Source: Nocardia sp. NBC_00508 (lineage in GTDB: Bacteria; Actinomycetota; Actinomycetes; Mycobacteriales; Mycobacteriaceae). From it: 64,000 nucleotides of DNA. Each line of letters begins with the position of its first letter. Within the stretch, counting starts at the first letter, position 1. Position numbers and translations under genes: made by a program. Shown piece by piece: positions 44,075-52,714 of this stretch. The notes beneath the pieces were generated by a model. That model did no database searches, was not told the origin of the DNA, and worked only from the letters and a program-made list of their open reading frames with translations. Where the stretch lies: contig NZ_CP107852.1 of assembly GCF_036346875.1 (NCBI RefSeq), forward strand, positions 3,286,001 to 3,350,000, in the 5' to 3' direction.

Positions 44075-44602
44075 CTAGACCTCCCCGGCGGGCCGCCGTT
44101 TCCGCAGCTCGCGGACGTACTCCTGGTTGAGCCGCACACCAAGCTCTTCGAGCTCGATCTCCCGGCCGGACTCGCTGCGCACCTGTACCCGCACCGGAGC
44201 ACCGGTCGCCTCCTCGACCAGCAGGAGTGGAGCCGGGCCCGGCTGCAGATACGCGTCGCCCCACTGCATGAGCGCGAGCACCGCGGGCAGCAGATCCCGC
44301 CCCATCGGCGTGAGCACGTATTCGTGCCGCGTGCGCTGGCCTTCCTCCTGATACGGCTGTTTCGCCAGCAAGCCCGCCTCGGTGAGTTTGCGCAACTGGG
44401 TGGCAGCGGCCGCGTCGGTGATGCCGACCCGGCCGGCGAACCCGTCGAACCGCCGGGTCCCGTAGTACGCCTCGCGCAGGATGAGTACCGCGGAGCGGGT
44501 GCCGACGATGTCGATCGCCTTCGCGATCGAGCAATCCTCCGCTTTCCACGAGCTCAGATCGGCCAACGGTCCTTCCATCACGGCTGCCATGACGAACATC
44601 AT
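44075..44602 (-). CDS. HxlR-family regulator with C-terminal extension
   Basis: 175 residues (ATG 44590 is a possible shorter start). HxlR core: EDCSIAKAIDIVGTRSAVLILREAYYGTRRFDGFAGRVGITDAAAATQLRKLTEAGLLAKQPYQEEGQRTRHEYVLTPMG. The last 55 residues, VRVQVRSESGREIELEELGVRLNQEY, are an extra beta-rich domain not found in minimal HxlR proteins. Divergent from the thiolase gene, with an inverted repeat between them. Confidence 0.88.
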   Translation of the reverse strand: MMFVMAAVMEGPLADLSSWKAEDCSIAKAIDIVGTRSAVLILREAYYGTRRFDGFAGRVGITDAAAATQLRKLTEAGLLAKQPYQEEGQRTRHEYVLTPMGRDLLPAVLALMQWGDAYLQPGPAPLLLVEEATGAPVRVQVRSESGREIELEELGVRLNQEYVRELRKRRPAGEV

Positions 44603-44616
44603 ACCGAGGCTGACTT

Positions 44617-44653
44617 GTATAAACTATAGTAAGACCTGACTATGGGTTTATAG
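44617..44653. promoter_or_regulatory. AT-rich inverted repeat between hxlR and thiolase genes
   Basis: GTATAAACTATAG (44617-44629) is repeated in inverted orientation, with one inserted base, as CTATGGGTTTATAG (44640-44653). It lies midway between the two divergent start codons and is strongly AT-rich. A likely operator/promoter for the HxlR-type protein. Confidence 0.5.
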
Positions 44654-44696
44654 AGCCAGGCGAGGCGGCTCGGCTCTCGGTCCGGAAGGAAGCACC

Positions 44697-45866
<1,170 letters not shown>

Positions 45867-45936
45867 GTGAGCCTGCGGTACCCGTCGGGGGGCGCATACG
45901 CCATTCCAACGGAGCGGACGAATAAGCTGGTCCGCG

Positions 45937-46920
45937 ATGACCGATTTCGCAGCGCAGAGCGTCGTCTACGCCATTCCGATGCGTACCCGGTTCCGTGGCA
46001 TCACGGTCCGGGAGGGGATGCTGATCCACGGACCGCTCGGGTGGGGCGAGTTCTGTCCGTTCCCGGAGTACGACGACAAGGAGGCCGCCGCATGGCTGGC
46101 CACCGCCGTGGAGCAGGTCACCGCGGGCTGGCCCGAGCCGGTACGGGACCGGATCCCGATCAATTGCACGGTCCCCGCCGTCGATCCGGAGGAGGCGCAC
46201 GCGATCGTCGCCCGGTCCGGCTGCCGCACTGCCAAAGTGAAGATCGCCGACCATCCCGAATCGCTCGCGGAGGATCTGGCCAGGGTGGAGGCGGTGCGCG
46301 ACGCGCTCGGCCGCAATGGTGCGATCCGGGTCGACGCCAACGCGGTCTGGGATGTGGACACCGCCGTGCGCCATATCGACCGGATCGACAAGGCCGCAGG
46401 CGGCCTGGAGTACGTCGAACAGCCGTGCCGGACCATCGAGGAACTCGCAGCGGTGCGCCGCCGCGTCGACGTCCGCATCGCCGCCGACGAATCCATCCGC
46501 CGCGCCGAGGACCCGTTGCGGGTGGCGGTCGCCGGGGCCGCCGATATCGCCGTGCTCAAGTGCACGCCACTCGGCGGCGTGCGCCGCGCCCTTCAAGTGG
46601 CCGAGGCCGCGGGCCTGCCCTGCGTGGTCTCTTCCGCGTTGGAGACCAGCGTCGGCCTCGCCGCCCAGCTGGCGCTGGCGGGCGCGCTCCCGGAACTCGA
46701 CTTCGCCTGTGGCCTCGGCACTTTGAGTCTGCTCACCGGCGACGTGACACCGGGCTCGCTGCGGCCGACCGACGGCTACCTCCCGGTACTCCGCACCCCA
46801 CCCCAACCGGATCCCGACCTGCTGGAACGCCACCGTCACCCCGATGCCGACCGCACCGCCTGGTGGCAGGAGCGATTCGCCCGCGTCTCGGCCCTGGTTC
46901 CGCGGAGCCCGGCCACGTAG
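45937..46920 (+). CDS. menC: o-Succinylbenzoate synthase
   Basis: 327 residues, enolase superfamily, the short actinobacterial MenC form. Dehydrates SHCHC to o-succinylbenzoate for menaquinone. RTRFRGITVREGMLIHGPLGWGEFCPFPEYDD at the start, the catalytic Lys region TAKVKIADHPE, metal ligands in RVDANAVWD, EYVEQPCRT and IAADESI, and the second Lys region AVLKCTPLGGV. No other men gene lies in the window. Confidence 0.92.
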   Translation: MTDFAAQSVVYAIPMRTRFRGITVREGMLIHGPLGWGEFCPFPEYDDKEAAAWLATAVEQVTAGWPEPVRDRIPINCTVPAVDPEEAHAIVARSGCRTAKVKIADHPESLAEDLARVEAVRDALGRNGAIRVDANAVWDVDTAVRHIDRIDKAAGGLEYVEQPCRTIEELAAVRRRVDVRIAADESIRRAEDPLRVAVAGAADIAVLKCTPLGGVRRALQVAEAAGLPCVVSSALETSVGLAAQLALAGALPELDFACGLGTLSLLTGDVTPGSLRPTDGYLPVLRTPPQPDPDLLERHRHPDADRTAWWQERFARVSALVPRSPAT

Positions 46921-47019
46921 CTCCGGGCACCGGTTCCGCCCCTGCGCCACCGGAACGGACGCGCGACGTCGCAGGCGCGGCCTCGCCTGATACGACAGCG
47001 CGGCATGCACCTCTGCGGG

Positions 47020-47532
47020 TCATCCGAGTCGTACACCGCAGCCGAGCATGGTGGTCCGAAGGAGCAACGCCGCCTCGGGGCCGACGACGCCGTCGACCAG
47101 TTCCACATATCGGTCGCAGAATTCCGGCCCGTGCGCGGCGACGGACGCGGGGGCCGCGTCCAGATGATGCGCCAGTTCGTGCAGGATCACCAGTTCGCGC
47201 AGCGCCCAAGCGCTACCGCCGGCATGCAGCGGGACCGCGAGGACGGCCTCGACGGCCTCGTAATGCGCGGCGGTCACCCCGGCGCGGGCACGAACCCGCA
47301 CCACCACGGCGGCCCGTTCCCACCGCGCCCGAACCCAATTGAGGGCCAGCACCTTGTCCGCGTACCTCTGCACGGACTCCACCGAGGCGAAGCGGCGTTC
47401 GATCGGCAAGGTGAGATGCGAGCCGTATAGCTCGACGGTACGTACGCCATACTCATCGGCTCGATCGAATGCTCCGCGCACCAACTGTTCGGCGTCGTAC
47501 ACCTTGGCTCGCTGGTTGTCCCGCACGGTCAT
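47020..47532 (-). CDS. TIGR04338-family zinc metallohydrolase
   Basis: 170 residues. A single HExxH motif in VILHELAHHLDAAPASVAAHGPEFCDRYVEL gives the zinc ligands (HELAH plus a downstream His). The family is known from Corynebacteriales and usually sits beside a DUF2786 gene, as here. Physiological role unknown. Its ATG overlaps the stop of a small Cys-rich frame (47529-47854) by 4 bp, so it is the last gene of a three-gene unit. Confidence 0.85.
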   Translation of the reverse strand: MTVRDNQRAKVYDAEQLVRGAFDRADEYGVRTVELYGSHLTLPIERRFASVESVQRYADKVLALNWVRARWERAAVVVRVRARAGVTAAHYEAVEAVLAVPLHAGGSAWALRELVILHELAHHLDAAPASVAAHGPEFCDRYVELVDGVVGPEAALLLRTTMLGCGVRLG

Positions 47533-47854
47533 CGACGCTGCTCCGCGGTAGTTTGCGGCGATGAACCGCCAGCGCCGATGGTAGACAGCGAGCCGTCGGC
47601 GTCGACCGTTAGCTCACTCCACGCGGAGTGGTCCGGTGGGCAGTCGGTCCGGCACCCAACGGCCGTATCGACAGGATGCCGCGCGCCGTCGGCACGGCAG
47701 TGTCGGGCGTGCGGGAATCGATCGATCTCGCCGAACCTGCCTGGACGTACGGCCTCCGGATCGTCATAGCGGGAAACCGGCGGACGCAAAACCAGCACGT
47801 CGGCCACCCGCCCACGACCATGTCTGCCTGTCCTCTGGGCACGTCCAGCGACAC
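47529..47854 (-). pseudogene. Small Cys-rich (zinc-ribbon-like) gene broken by a one-base frameshift
   Basis: Between the DUF2786 stop and the metallohydrolase start lie 326 nt, one short of 109 codons. A GTG (47854) directly follows the DUF2786 stop and opens a frame reading ADMVVGGWPTCWFCVRRFPA. The frame that ends at the ATGA overlap with the next gene reads YDDPEAVRPGRFGEIDRFPHARHCRADG, CRTDCPPDHSAW and LTVDADGSLS. Joining them near 47765-47775 (RRFPA to YDDPE) restores one protein of about 108 residues with CxxC, HC and CxxxC pairs. A natural mutation or a sequence error; I saw no slippery heptamer. Confidence 0.6.
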
Positions 47855-48709
47855 TCACGCCGATCCGCCCGAGTCGGGCGGGGCCAACTGACCACGGGCA
47901 GCGGGAAGTTCCGGTGCCGTGCCGATCCGCGCGGCCCGGCCCGCGCGATCGCCGGCCGCCCGCGCCGCCGCCGAATGCCCCGTCGACTCCTGCGGCCCCC
48001 GCCACGCGCCGCGCGCCTCTGATGTCCGCGAGTAGAAGTCTGTGAGCTCGATCTCTTTATTGCGCAGAGCCAAGGCGGTACCGGTCCCACCGGCGTCCTC
48101 GGGCAACACCTCCGCTTCGACTTCCGCCTTCACCTCCGCCAGCCGCCGTCTGATCCGCGCCGCGAACGCCATCTGGAAGTTCAGCCGTGCCGTCACGCCG
48201 GCCACCGGCACCTGCACCCGGCGCCGGGTCTGGCGTCCCCAGCGCTTCTCCACGACGACCTTCTCCACGGTGGCCGAACGGTAGGCCCCCGACTTGATGT
48301 ACTGGTCGGACGCGCGCACCATCTGCACCAGCAGGCTGGCGTACAGCGCCGCACAAGTGTCGATGTCGGAGTCGAAGCCGTAGGCATAGACCTGCGTCGA
48401 CGTCCGGGCTACATCGCAGCGCACGTCGTTGGCCGAGGCGATCGCGACGAACAATTGGACGTAGGTGCGCAGGCCACGCTTACCCGGCTCACCGATCGGA
48501 ATGATCCGCTGCACCGGCGTCGGCCTGCGCTCGCGTCCCGCGATGTGCGCCCGGGCCACCGTGAGGTCGATGGAGGACTTCGTGGCCAGCCGCTGGGCCG
48601 CGGCGAGGAACGCTTCGGCCTCGTGTTCGTTGTCGGTGGATTCGGCCTTGCGCAGCAGTCCACCGATGCGGGTGAGCATCCGATCGGGAACCGCGTTCGG
48701 CGATGTCAT
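47855..48709 (-). CDS. DUF2786 domain protein
   Basis: 284 residues from ATG 48709 (GTG 48712 also possible). The N-terminal DUF2786 motif RMLTRIGGLLRKAESTDNEHEAEAFLAAAQRLATKSSIDL is complete; the middle is basic (VEKVVVEKRWGRQTRRRVQVPVAG), and the last 60 residues are low-complexity, Ala/Gly/Arg-rich. Function unknown. First gene of a coupled unit with the broken Cys-rich gene and the TIGR04338 metallohydrolase. Confidence 0.82.
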   Translation of the reverse strand: MTSPNAVPDRMLTRIGGLLRKAESTDNEHEAEAFLAAAQRLATKSSIDLTVARAHIAGRERRPTPVQRIIPIGEPGKRGLRTYVQLFVAIASANDVRCDVARTSTQVYAYGFDSDIDTCAALYASLLVQMVRASDQYIKSGAYRSATVEKVVVEKRWGRQTRRRVQVPVAGVTARLNFQMAFAARIRRRLAEVKAEVEAEVLPEDAGGTGTALALRNKEIELTDFYSRTSEARGAWRGPQESTGHSAAARAAGDRAGRAARIGTAPELPAARGQLAPPDSGGSA

Positions 48710-48829
48710 CACCCCAAGCCTAATGAGGACTTCCCGCCACTCTCCCGCGTACCGGATCGACACCATGTATCTTGCCTTGTGCACCGGCAGGGTGTGTTGC
48801 CGCTCACGAACGATCCTGGAGTGTTTGCG

Positions 48830-50131
48830 ATGGCTGTTAAGAAGGTGTCGGCCCTACGTTTGTCGCTCGTGCCGCGGGCCGCGGTGGCGGCCGCGTCGGT
48901 CGCGCTGCTGACCGCGACGTTCACCAGCGCCTGTTCCAGCGACAGCGGCGGCAGCCCGACCAGCCAGAACCTCACCGGACGCGGCCCGATCACCTATGTC
49001 GAGGGCAAGGACACCACCGAGACCGGCGCGGTCAAGCAGTTGATCGAGCGCTGGAACGCCGCCCACCCCGACGAACAGGTGACGTTCAAGGAGCAGTCGA
49101 ACGACGCCTCGCAGCAGTACGACGACTTGGTCGAGCACATGCGCTCCAAACAGTCCAACTACGACGTGGTCGCCTTGGACGTGCCGTGGACCGCGGAGTT
49201 CGCCGCCAAGGGCTGGATCCAGCCGCTGAATGACTCCTTCACCATCGACACCACCGCGCTGCTCTCCCCGCCGGTCGCCAGCGCCACGTACAACAACACC
49301 CTCTACGCCGCGCCCCGCAACACCAACGGCGGCCTGCTGTTCTACCGCAAGGACTTGGTGCCCAACCCGCCCAAGACCTGGAACGAGATGCTGGCCCAGT
49401 GCCAGATCGCACGCGAGCAGAACATCGGCTGCTACGCGGGCCAGTTCGCGCCCTACGAAGGCTTGACCGTGAACGCGGCCGAGGTCATCAACGCCTACGG
49501 CGGCAGCTTCGTCGGCTCCGACGGCAAAACCCCCACGGTGAACAGCCCACAGTCGCGCGCCGGACTGAAAGTCATGGTCGACGCGTACAACAACGGCGAG
49601 ATCCCGAAGGAAGCCATCACCTTCAAGGAGCCGGAGTCCAGCAATGCCTTCGCGCAAGGCAAGCTGCTGTTCCTGCGGTCCTGGCCGTCCACCTTCGGTG
49701 ACGTCGGCGGCGAGGCCTCCGCGGTGAAGGACAAGTTCGCGGTAGCTCCGCTGCCGGGCGAGAACGGCGTCGGCGCCTCCACCCTCGGCGGCTACAACGC
49801 GGCGATCAGCGCGTTCTCCAAGAACAAGGCCACCGCGCTGGACTTCCTGCGCTTCCTGATCAGCGAGGACGCCCAGCACATCGTCGCCTCCGGCGCGCTG
49901 CCCTCGGTGCGCGCGTCGATGTACGACGACCCGGCGCTGATCGCGAAGATGCCGTACCTGCCCGCGCTGAAGGACTCCATCGCCAGCGCGGTGCCGCGCC
50001 CGGTGACTCCGTTCTATCCCGCGGTGTCCAAGGCCATCCAGGACAACGCCTATGCTGCGTTGAACGGAACCAAGTCCGTCGATGACGCGATCACCGGTAT
50101 GCAGAAGGGCATCGAGACCGCCGGATCGTAA
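48830..50131 (+). CDS. Carbohydrate ABC transporter substrate-binding lipoprotein (CUT1)
   Basis: 433 residues. Signal with lipobox TFTSAC and a Ser/Gly linker, then an SBP_bac_1 domain: GPITYVEGKDTTETGAVKQLIERWNAAHPDEQVTFKEQS, DVVALDVPWTAEFAAKGWIQPLNDSF, YAAPRNTNGGLLFYRKDLV, FAQGKLLFLRSWPSTFGD. The DVPWTAEFAAKGW stretch resembles trehalose/maltose-type receptors, but it is not a clear LpqY ortholog, so the sugar is left open. First of three import genes. Confidence 0.9.
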   Translation: MAVKKVSALRLSLVPRAAVAAASVALLTATFTSACSSDSGGSPTSQNLTGRGPITYVEGKDTTETGAVKQLIERWNAAHPDEQVTFKEQSNDASQQYDDLVEHMRSKQSNYDVVALDVPWTAEFAAKGWIQPLNDSFTIDTTALLSPPVASATYNNTLYAAPRNTNGGLLFYRKDLVPNPPKTWNEMLAQCQIAREQNIGCYAGQFAPYEGLTVNAAEVINAYGGSFVGSDGKTPTVNSPQSRAGLKVMVDAYNNGEIPKEAITFKEPESSNAFAQGKLLFLRSWPSTFGDVGGEASAVKDKFAVAPLPGENGVGASTLGGYNAAISAFSKNKATALDFLRFLISEDAQHIVASGALPSVRASMYDDPALIAKMPYLPALKDSIASAVPRPVTPFYPAVSKAIQDNAYAALNGTKSVDDAITGMQKGIETAGS

Positions 50132-50176
50132 GCGCTGAGTGCAACGGACCCGACGAACCCGCAGGAGAGAGAAACG

Positions 50177-51205
50177 GTGTCGGATCCTTCGGGAACGGCG
50201 ACTATCGCGCCGAAAGACGACGATTTCGTTCCGGCCAAGCGCGGCATCGCCACGACCATAGCGTTGGAACTGCGACGTTCCGGGAAAGCCTGGCTGTTCG
50301 TCACGCCGGTGCTGCTCGCGCTCGCGGTCATCATCGGGTATCCGGTGGTCCGGGCACTGTGGATGTCCTTCCAGAAGGACTCCGGGCTCGACCCGGCGAC
50401 CGGCATGTTCGTCGAAGGCGGCAATGCCGGGTTCTCGAACTACACGCATTGGCTGTTGCAGCAGTGTCAGGTCGCGACCGGCGAGATGGTGTCCTGCCCG
50501 ACCGGCAACCTGGGCTCGCAATTCTGGCTGGCCATCGGGGTCACGCTGTTCTTCACGGTCGTGACGGTCACGCTCGAGCTCACGCTCGGCCTCGGCATGG
50601 CCATGGTGATGGGCAAGACCTTCCGCGGCAGGGCGCTGCTGCGCGCGGCCGTGCTGATTCCGTGGGCCATCCCGACCGCCGTCACGGCACGGTTGTGGGA
50701 GTTCATGTTCCAGTACGACGGCGTGGTGAACCGGGTCCTCGGCACGCACATCCTGTGGACCTCCGACGCGTGGCCCGCGCGGTTCGCGGTGATCGCGGCC
50801 GACGTCTGGAAGACCACGCCGTTCATGGCGCTGTTGCTGCTCGCCGGTCTGCAGGTGATCCCGGCCGACGTGTACGAGGCGGCACGGGTCGACGGCGCGT
50901 CGGCCTGGCAGCGGTTCACCCAGATCACGCTCCCGCTGCTGAAGCCGGCCCTGCTGGTCGCGGTGTTGTTCCGCACCATGGACGCGTTGCGCATGTACGA
51001 CCTGCCCGCGATCATGACGCTGGGCAACCCGTCCACCCGCACGGTGTCGATCCTGGTGGTCGAGCAGGTTCGCCAAGGACCCAACAGCGCGGCCGCGTTG
51101 TCCACGCTCACCTTCCTTTTGATCTTCGCGGTGGCGTTCGTGCTGGTGAAGGTGCTGGGCGCGAATGCCGTTCGCACCCAGGAAGAGCAGCGGAGGGCCG
51201 GATGA
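50177..51205 (+). CDS. Sugar ABC transporter permease, MalF type
   Basis: 342 residues, GTG start with AGGAGAG. Six membrane helices; EAA loop VYEAARVDGASAWQRFTQITLPLLKPAL near residue 235. A periplasmic loop of about 60 residues follows TM1 (FQKDSGLDPATGMFVEGGNAGFSNYTHWL). Pairs with the MalG-type permease 34 bp downstream. Confidence 0.92.
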   Translation: MSDPSGTATIAPKDDDFVPAKRGIATTIALELRRSGKAWLFVTPVLLALAVIIGYPVVRALWMSFQKDSGLDPATGMFVEGGNAGFSNYTHWLLQQCQVATGEMVSCPTGNLGSQFWLAIGVTLFFTVVTVTLELTLGLGMAMVMGKTFRGRALLRAAVLIPWAIPTAVTARLWEFMFQYDGVVNRVLGTHILWTSDAWPARFAVIAADVWKTTPFMALLLLAGLQVIPADVYEAARVDGASAWQRFTQITLPLLKPALLVAVLFRTMDALRMYDLPAIMTLGNPSTRTVSILVVEQVRQGPNSAAALSTLTFLLIFAVAFVLVKVLGANAVRTQEEQRRAG

Positions 51206-51239
51206 GACAGGTGTCCCGCCAGACACGGGAGGCGCACTG

Positions 51240-52139
51240 ATGTCCGTGCAGACGACGAAGAAGCCCGCCGCTCAGCCGGAAGGGCCCGCCGCTCAGCCGG
51301 TTCCGTGGACGAAGCGGCTCGGGTCGGTCCGGTTGTACCTCGGTGCCCTGATCGTGCTGGTCTGGGGGCTCGCACCGTTCTACTGGATGGCGGTCACCGC
51401 GTTCCGCGATCCCGACTACACCTTCGACAACACGCCCTGGCCGACCCACGTCACGTTGGAGAACTTCCGCAACGCGTTCGACACCAGCCGCGGCAACGAC
51501 TTCGGCAAGGCACTGGTGAACAGTGTCGTCATCGGCGCGGCCACCACGGTGGTCGCGCTGGTGATCGGCGTGTTCGCCGCGTACGCGCTGGCCCGGCTCA
51601 CCTTCCGAGGCAAGTACGTGGTGTCCGGACTGATCCTGAGCGCCTCGATGTTCCCCGTGGTCGTGCTGGTGACCCCACTGTTCCAGCTGTTCACCAACCT
51701 CGGCTGGATCGGCGAGTACCAGGCGATGATCATCCCGAACATCTCTTTCGTGCTGCCGATGACGGTCTACATCCTCGCGTCCTTCTTCGCCGAACTGCCC
51801 TGGGAACTCGAGGAAGCGGCGCGGATCGACGGCGCGACCAAGATGCAGGCCTTCCGTCTGGTCATGCTGCCGCTCGCCGCGCCCGCCGTGTTCACCACCG
51901 CGATCCTCGCGTTCATCGCGGCGGTCAACGAATACCTGCTGGCCCGTTTGCTTTCCAGCGACAAGACCGAACCCGTCACGGTCGCGATCGCCCGCTTCTC
52001 CGGCAACAACCCCTTGGTGCAACCGTACGCGGCGATCATGGCCGCGGGCACCATCGTCACCATCCCGCTGGTCATCATGGTGCTGCTCTTCCAGCGCCGC
52101 ATCATCTCCGGCCTCACCGCAGGCGGCGTGAAGAGCTGA
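51240..52139 (+). CDS. Sugar ABC transporter permease, MalG type
   Basis: 299 residues. Six helices; EAA loop LEEAARIDGATKMQAFRLVMLPLAAPAV and the MalG-type PFYWMAVTAFRDPDYTF after TM1. The N-terminus has a duplicated PAAQPxxPAAQP stretch, mirrored in the DNA. It completes an importer with receptor and two permeases but no ATPase gene; the sugC-like protein at 42778 is the likely partner. Confidence 0.92.
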   Translation: MSVQTTKKPAAQPEGPAAQPVPWTKRLGSVRLYLGALIVLVWGLAPFYWMAVTAFRDPDYTFDNTPWPTHVTLENFRNAFDTSRGNDFGKALVNSVVIGAATTVVALVIGVFAAYALARLTFRGKYVVSGLILSASMFPVVVLVTPLFQLFTNLGWIGEYQAMIIPNISFVLPMTVYILASFFAELPWELEEAARIDGATKMQAFRLVMLPLAAPAVFTTAILAFIAAVNEYLLARLLSSDKTEPVTVAIARFSGNNPLVQPYAAIMAAGTIVTIPLVIMVLLFQRRIISGLTAGGVKS

Positions 52140-52164
52140 GTTTTTGGCCGCGCGGGCGCGGCGG

Positions 52165-52290
52165 GTTCGCGGCCCCCTTGTGGCTCGCGTCCGAGCGACC
52201 GCCGCTGGCGACTTCGTCGCGGACGCGGCGGCCGCTCGGACGCGAGCCGGGCCGCGAACGGTAGATGCTCGGTCTCGCTTCGCTCGAAAA
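52165..52290 (+). repeat. Palindromic intergenic repeat, copy B
   Basis: The 95-bp palindrome spans 52165-52259 and the conserved tail (GATGCTCGGTCTCGCTTCGC, then TCGAAA) runs to 52290. The arms match copies A and D closely. It begins 26 bp after the permease stop codon, so it may also end that transcript. The whole stretch 52140-52714 has no supportable gene: it contains copies B and C, a GC-rich remainder, and the promoter of the next gene. Confidence 0.85.
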
Positions 52291-52380
52291 GGGGGGTAGT
52301 GCCGAGTGCGGCGTGGGTCGGCAACCGCGGCATCAAAGGTGTGCCGCACTTCGTCGCTAGCGGCTGGGCGCCTGCTTTGC

Positions 52381-52461
52381 TGACTTCGTCGCGGACGCGG
52401 CAGTCACTCGCGCGCGAGCCGGGCCGCGAACAGGCAATGCTCGGTCTCGCTTCGCTCGAAA
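52381..52461 (+). repeat. Palindromic intergenic repeat, copy C (partial)
   Basis: Only the right half is recognisable: GACTTCGTCGCGGACGCGG, a decayed inner arm, GGGCCGCGAAC (52421-52431) and the tail to 52461. The left half (52335-52380) is degenerate. Sequences just right of copies B and C (about 52300-52335 and 52465-52510) resemble each other and the module near copy A. Confidence 0.7.
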
Positions 52462-52714
52462 CCCGTGGTAGCGCCGATGTGGTTGCCGCACGTGGTAATC
52501 GCGGCAACCAAGAGTTCGCCGATCCTCTGACAGCTCGACGGGCGTCGGCGGTCGCGCGGACGCGAGGCTGTTGCACTCGCCATATCTCGCGCACGAGTCA
52601 GCTCTGGAAGCGGAAGACGCCGTAAAGCGACACGGTAAACTCGGTTCTTCAATACTCTTTTCCGATCGTGTTCGTGCAGGTGGGGTTCGTCCGACACTCC
52701 GGGAGGAGATGATC

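Noticed and set aside
47529..47854. Programmed -1 frameshift instead of mutation in the Cys-rich gene
   Set aside because: The required slip would be near CGG TTT CCC GCT, which is not an X-XXY-YYZ heptamer in the zero frame, and no strong downstream structure was evident.
52571..52714. N-terminal extension of the first class A PBP
   Set aside because: GTG 52715 has a well-spaced GGGAGGA; the upstream frame is intergenic and of unrelated composition.
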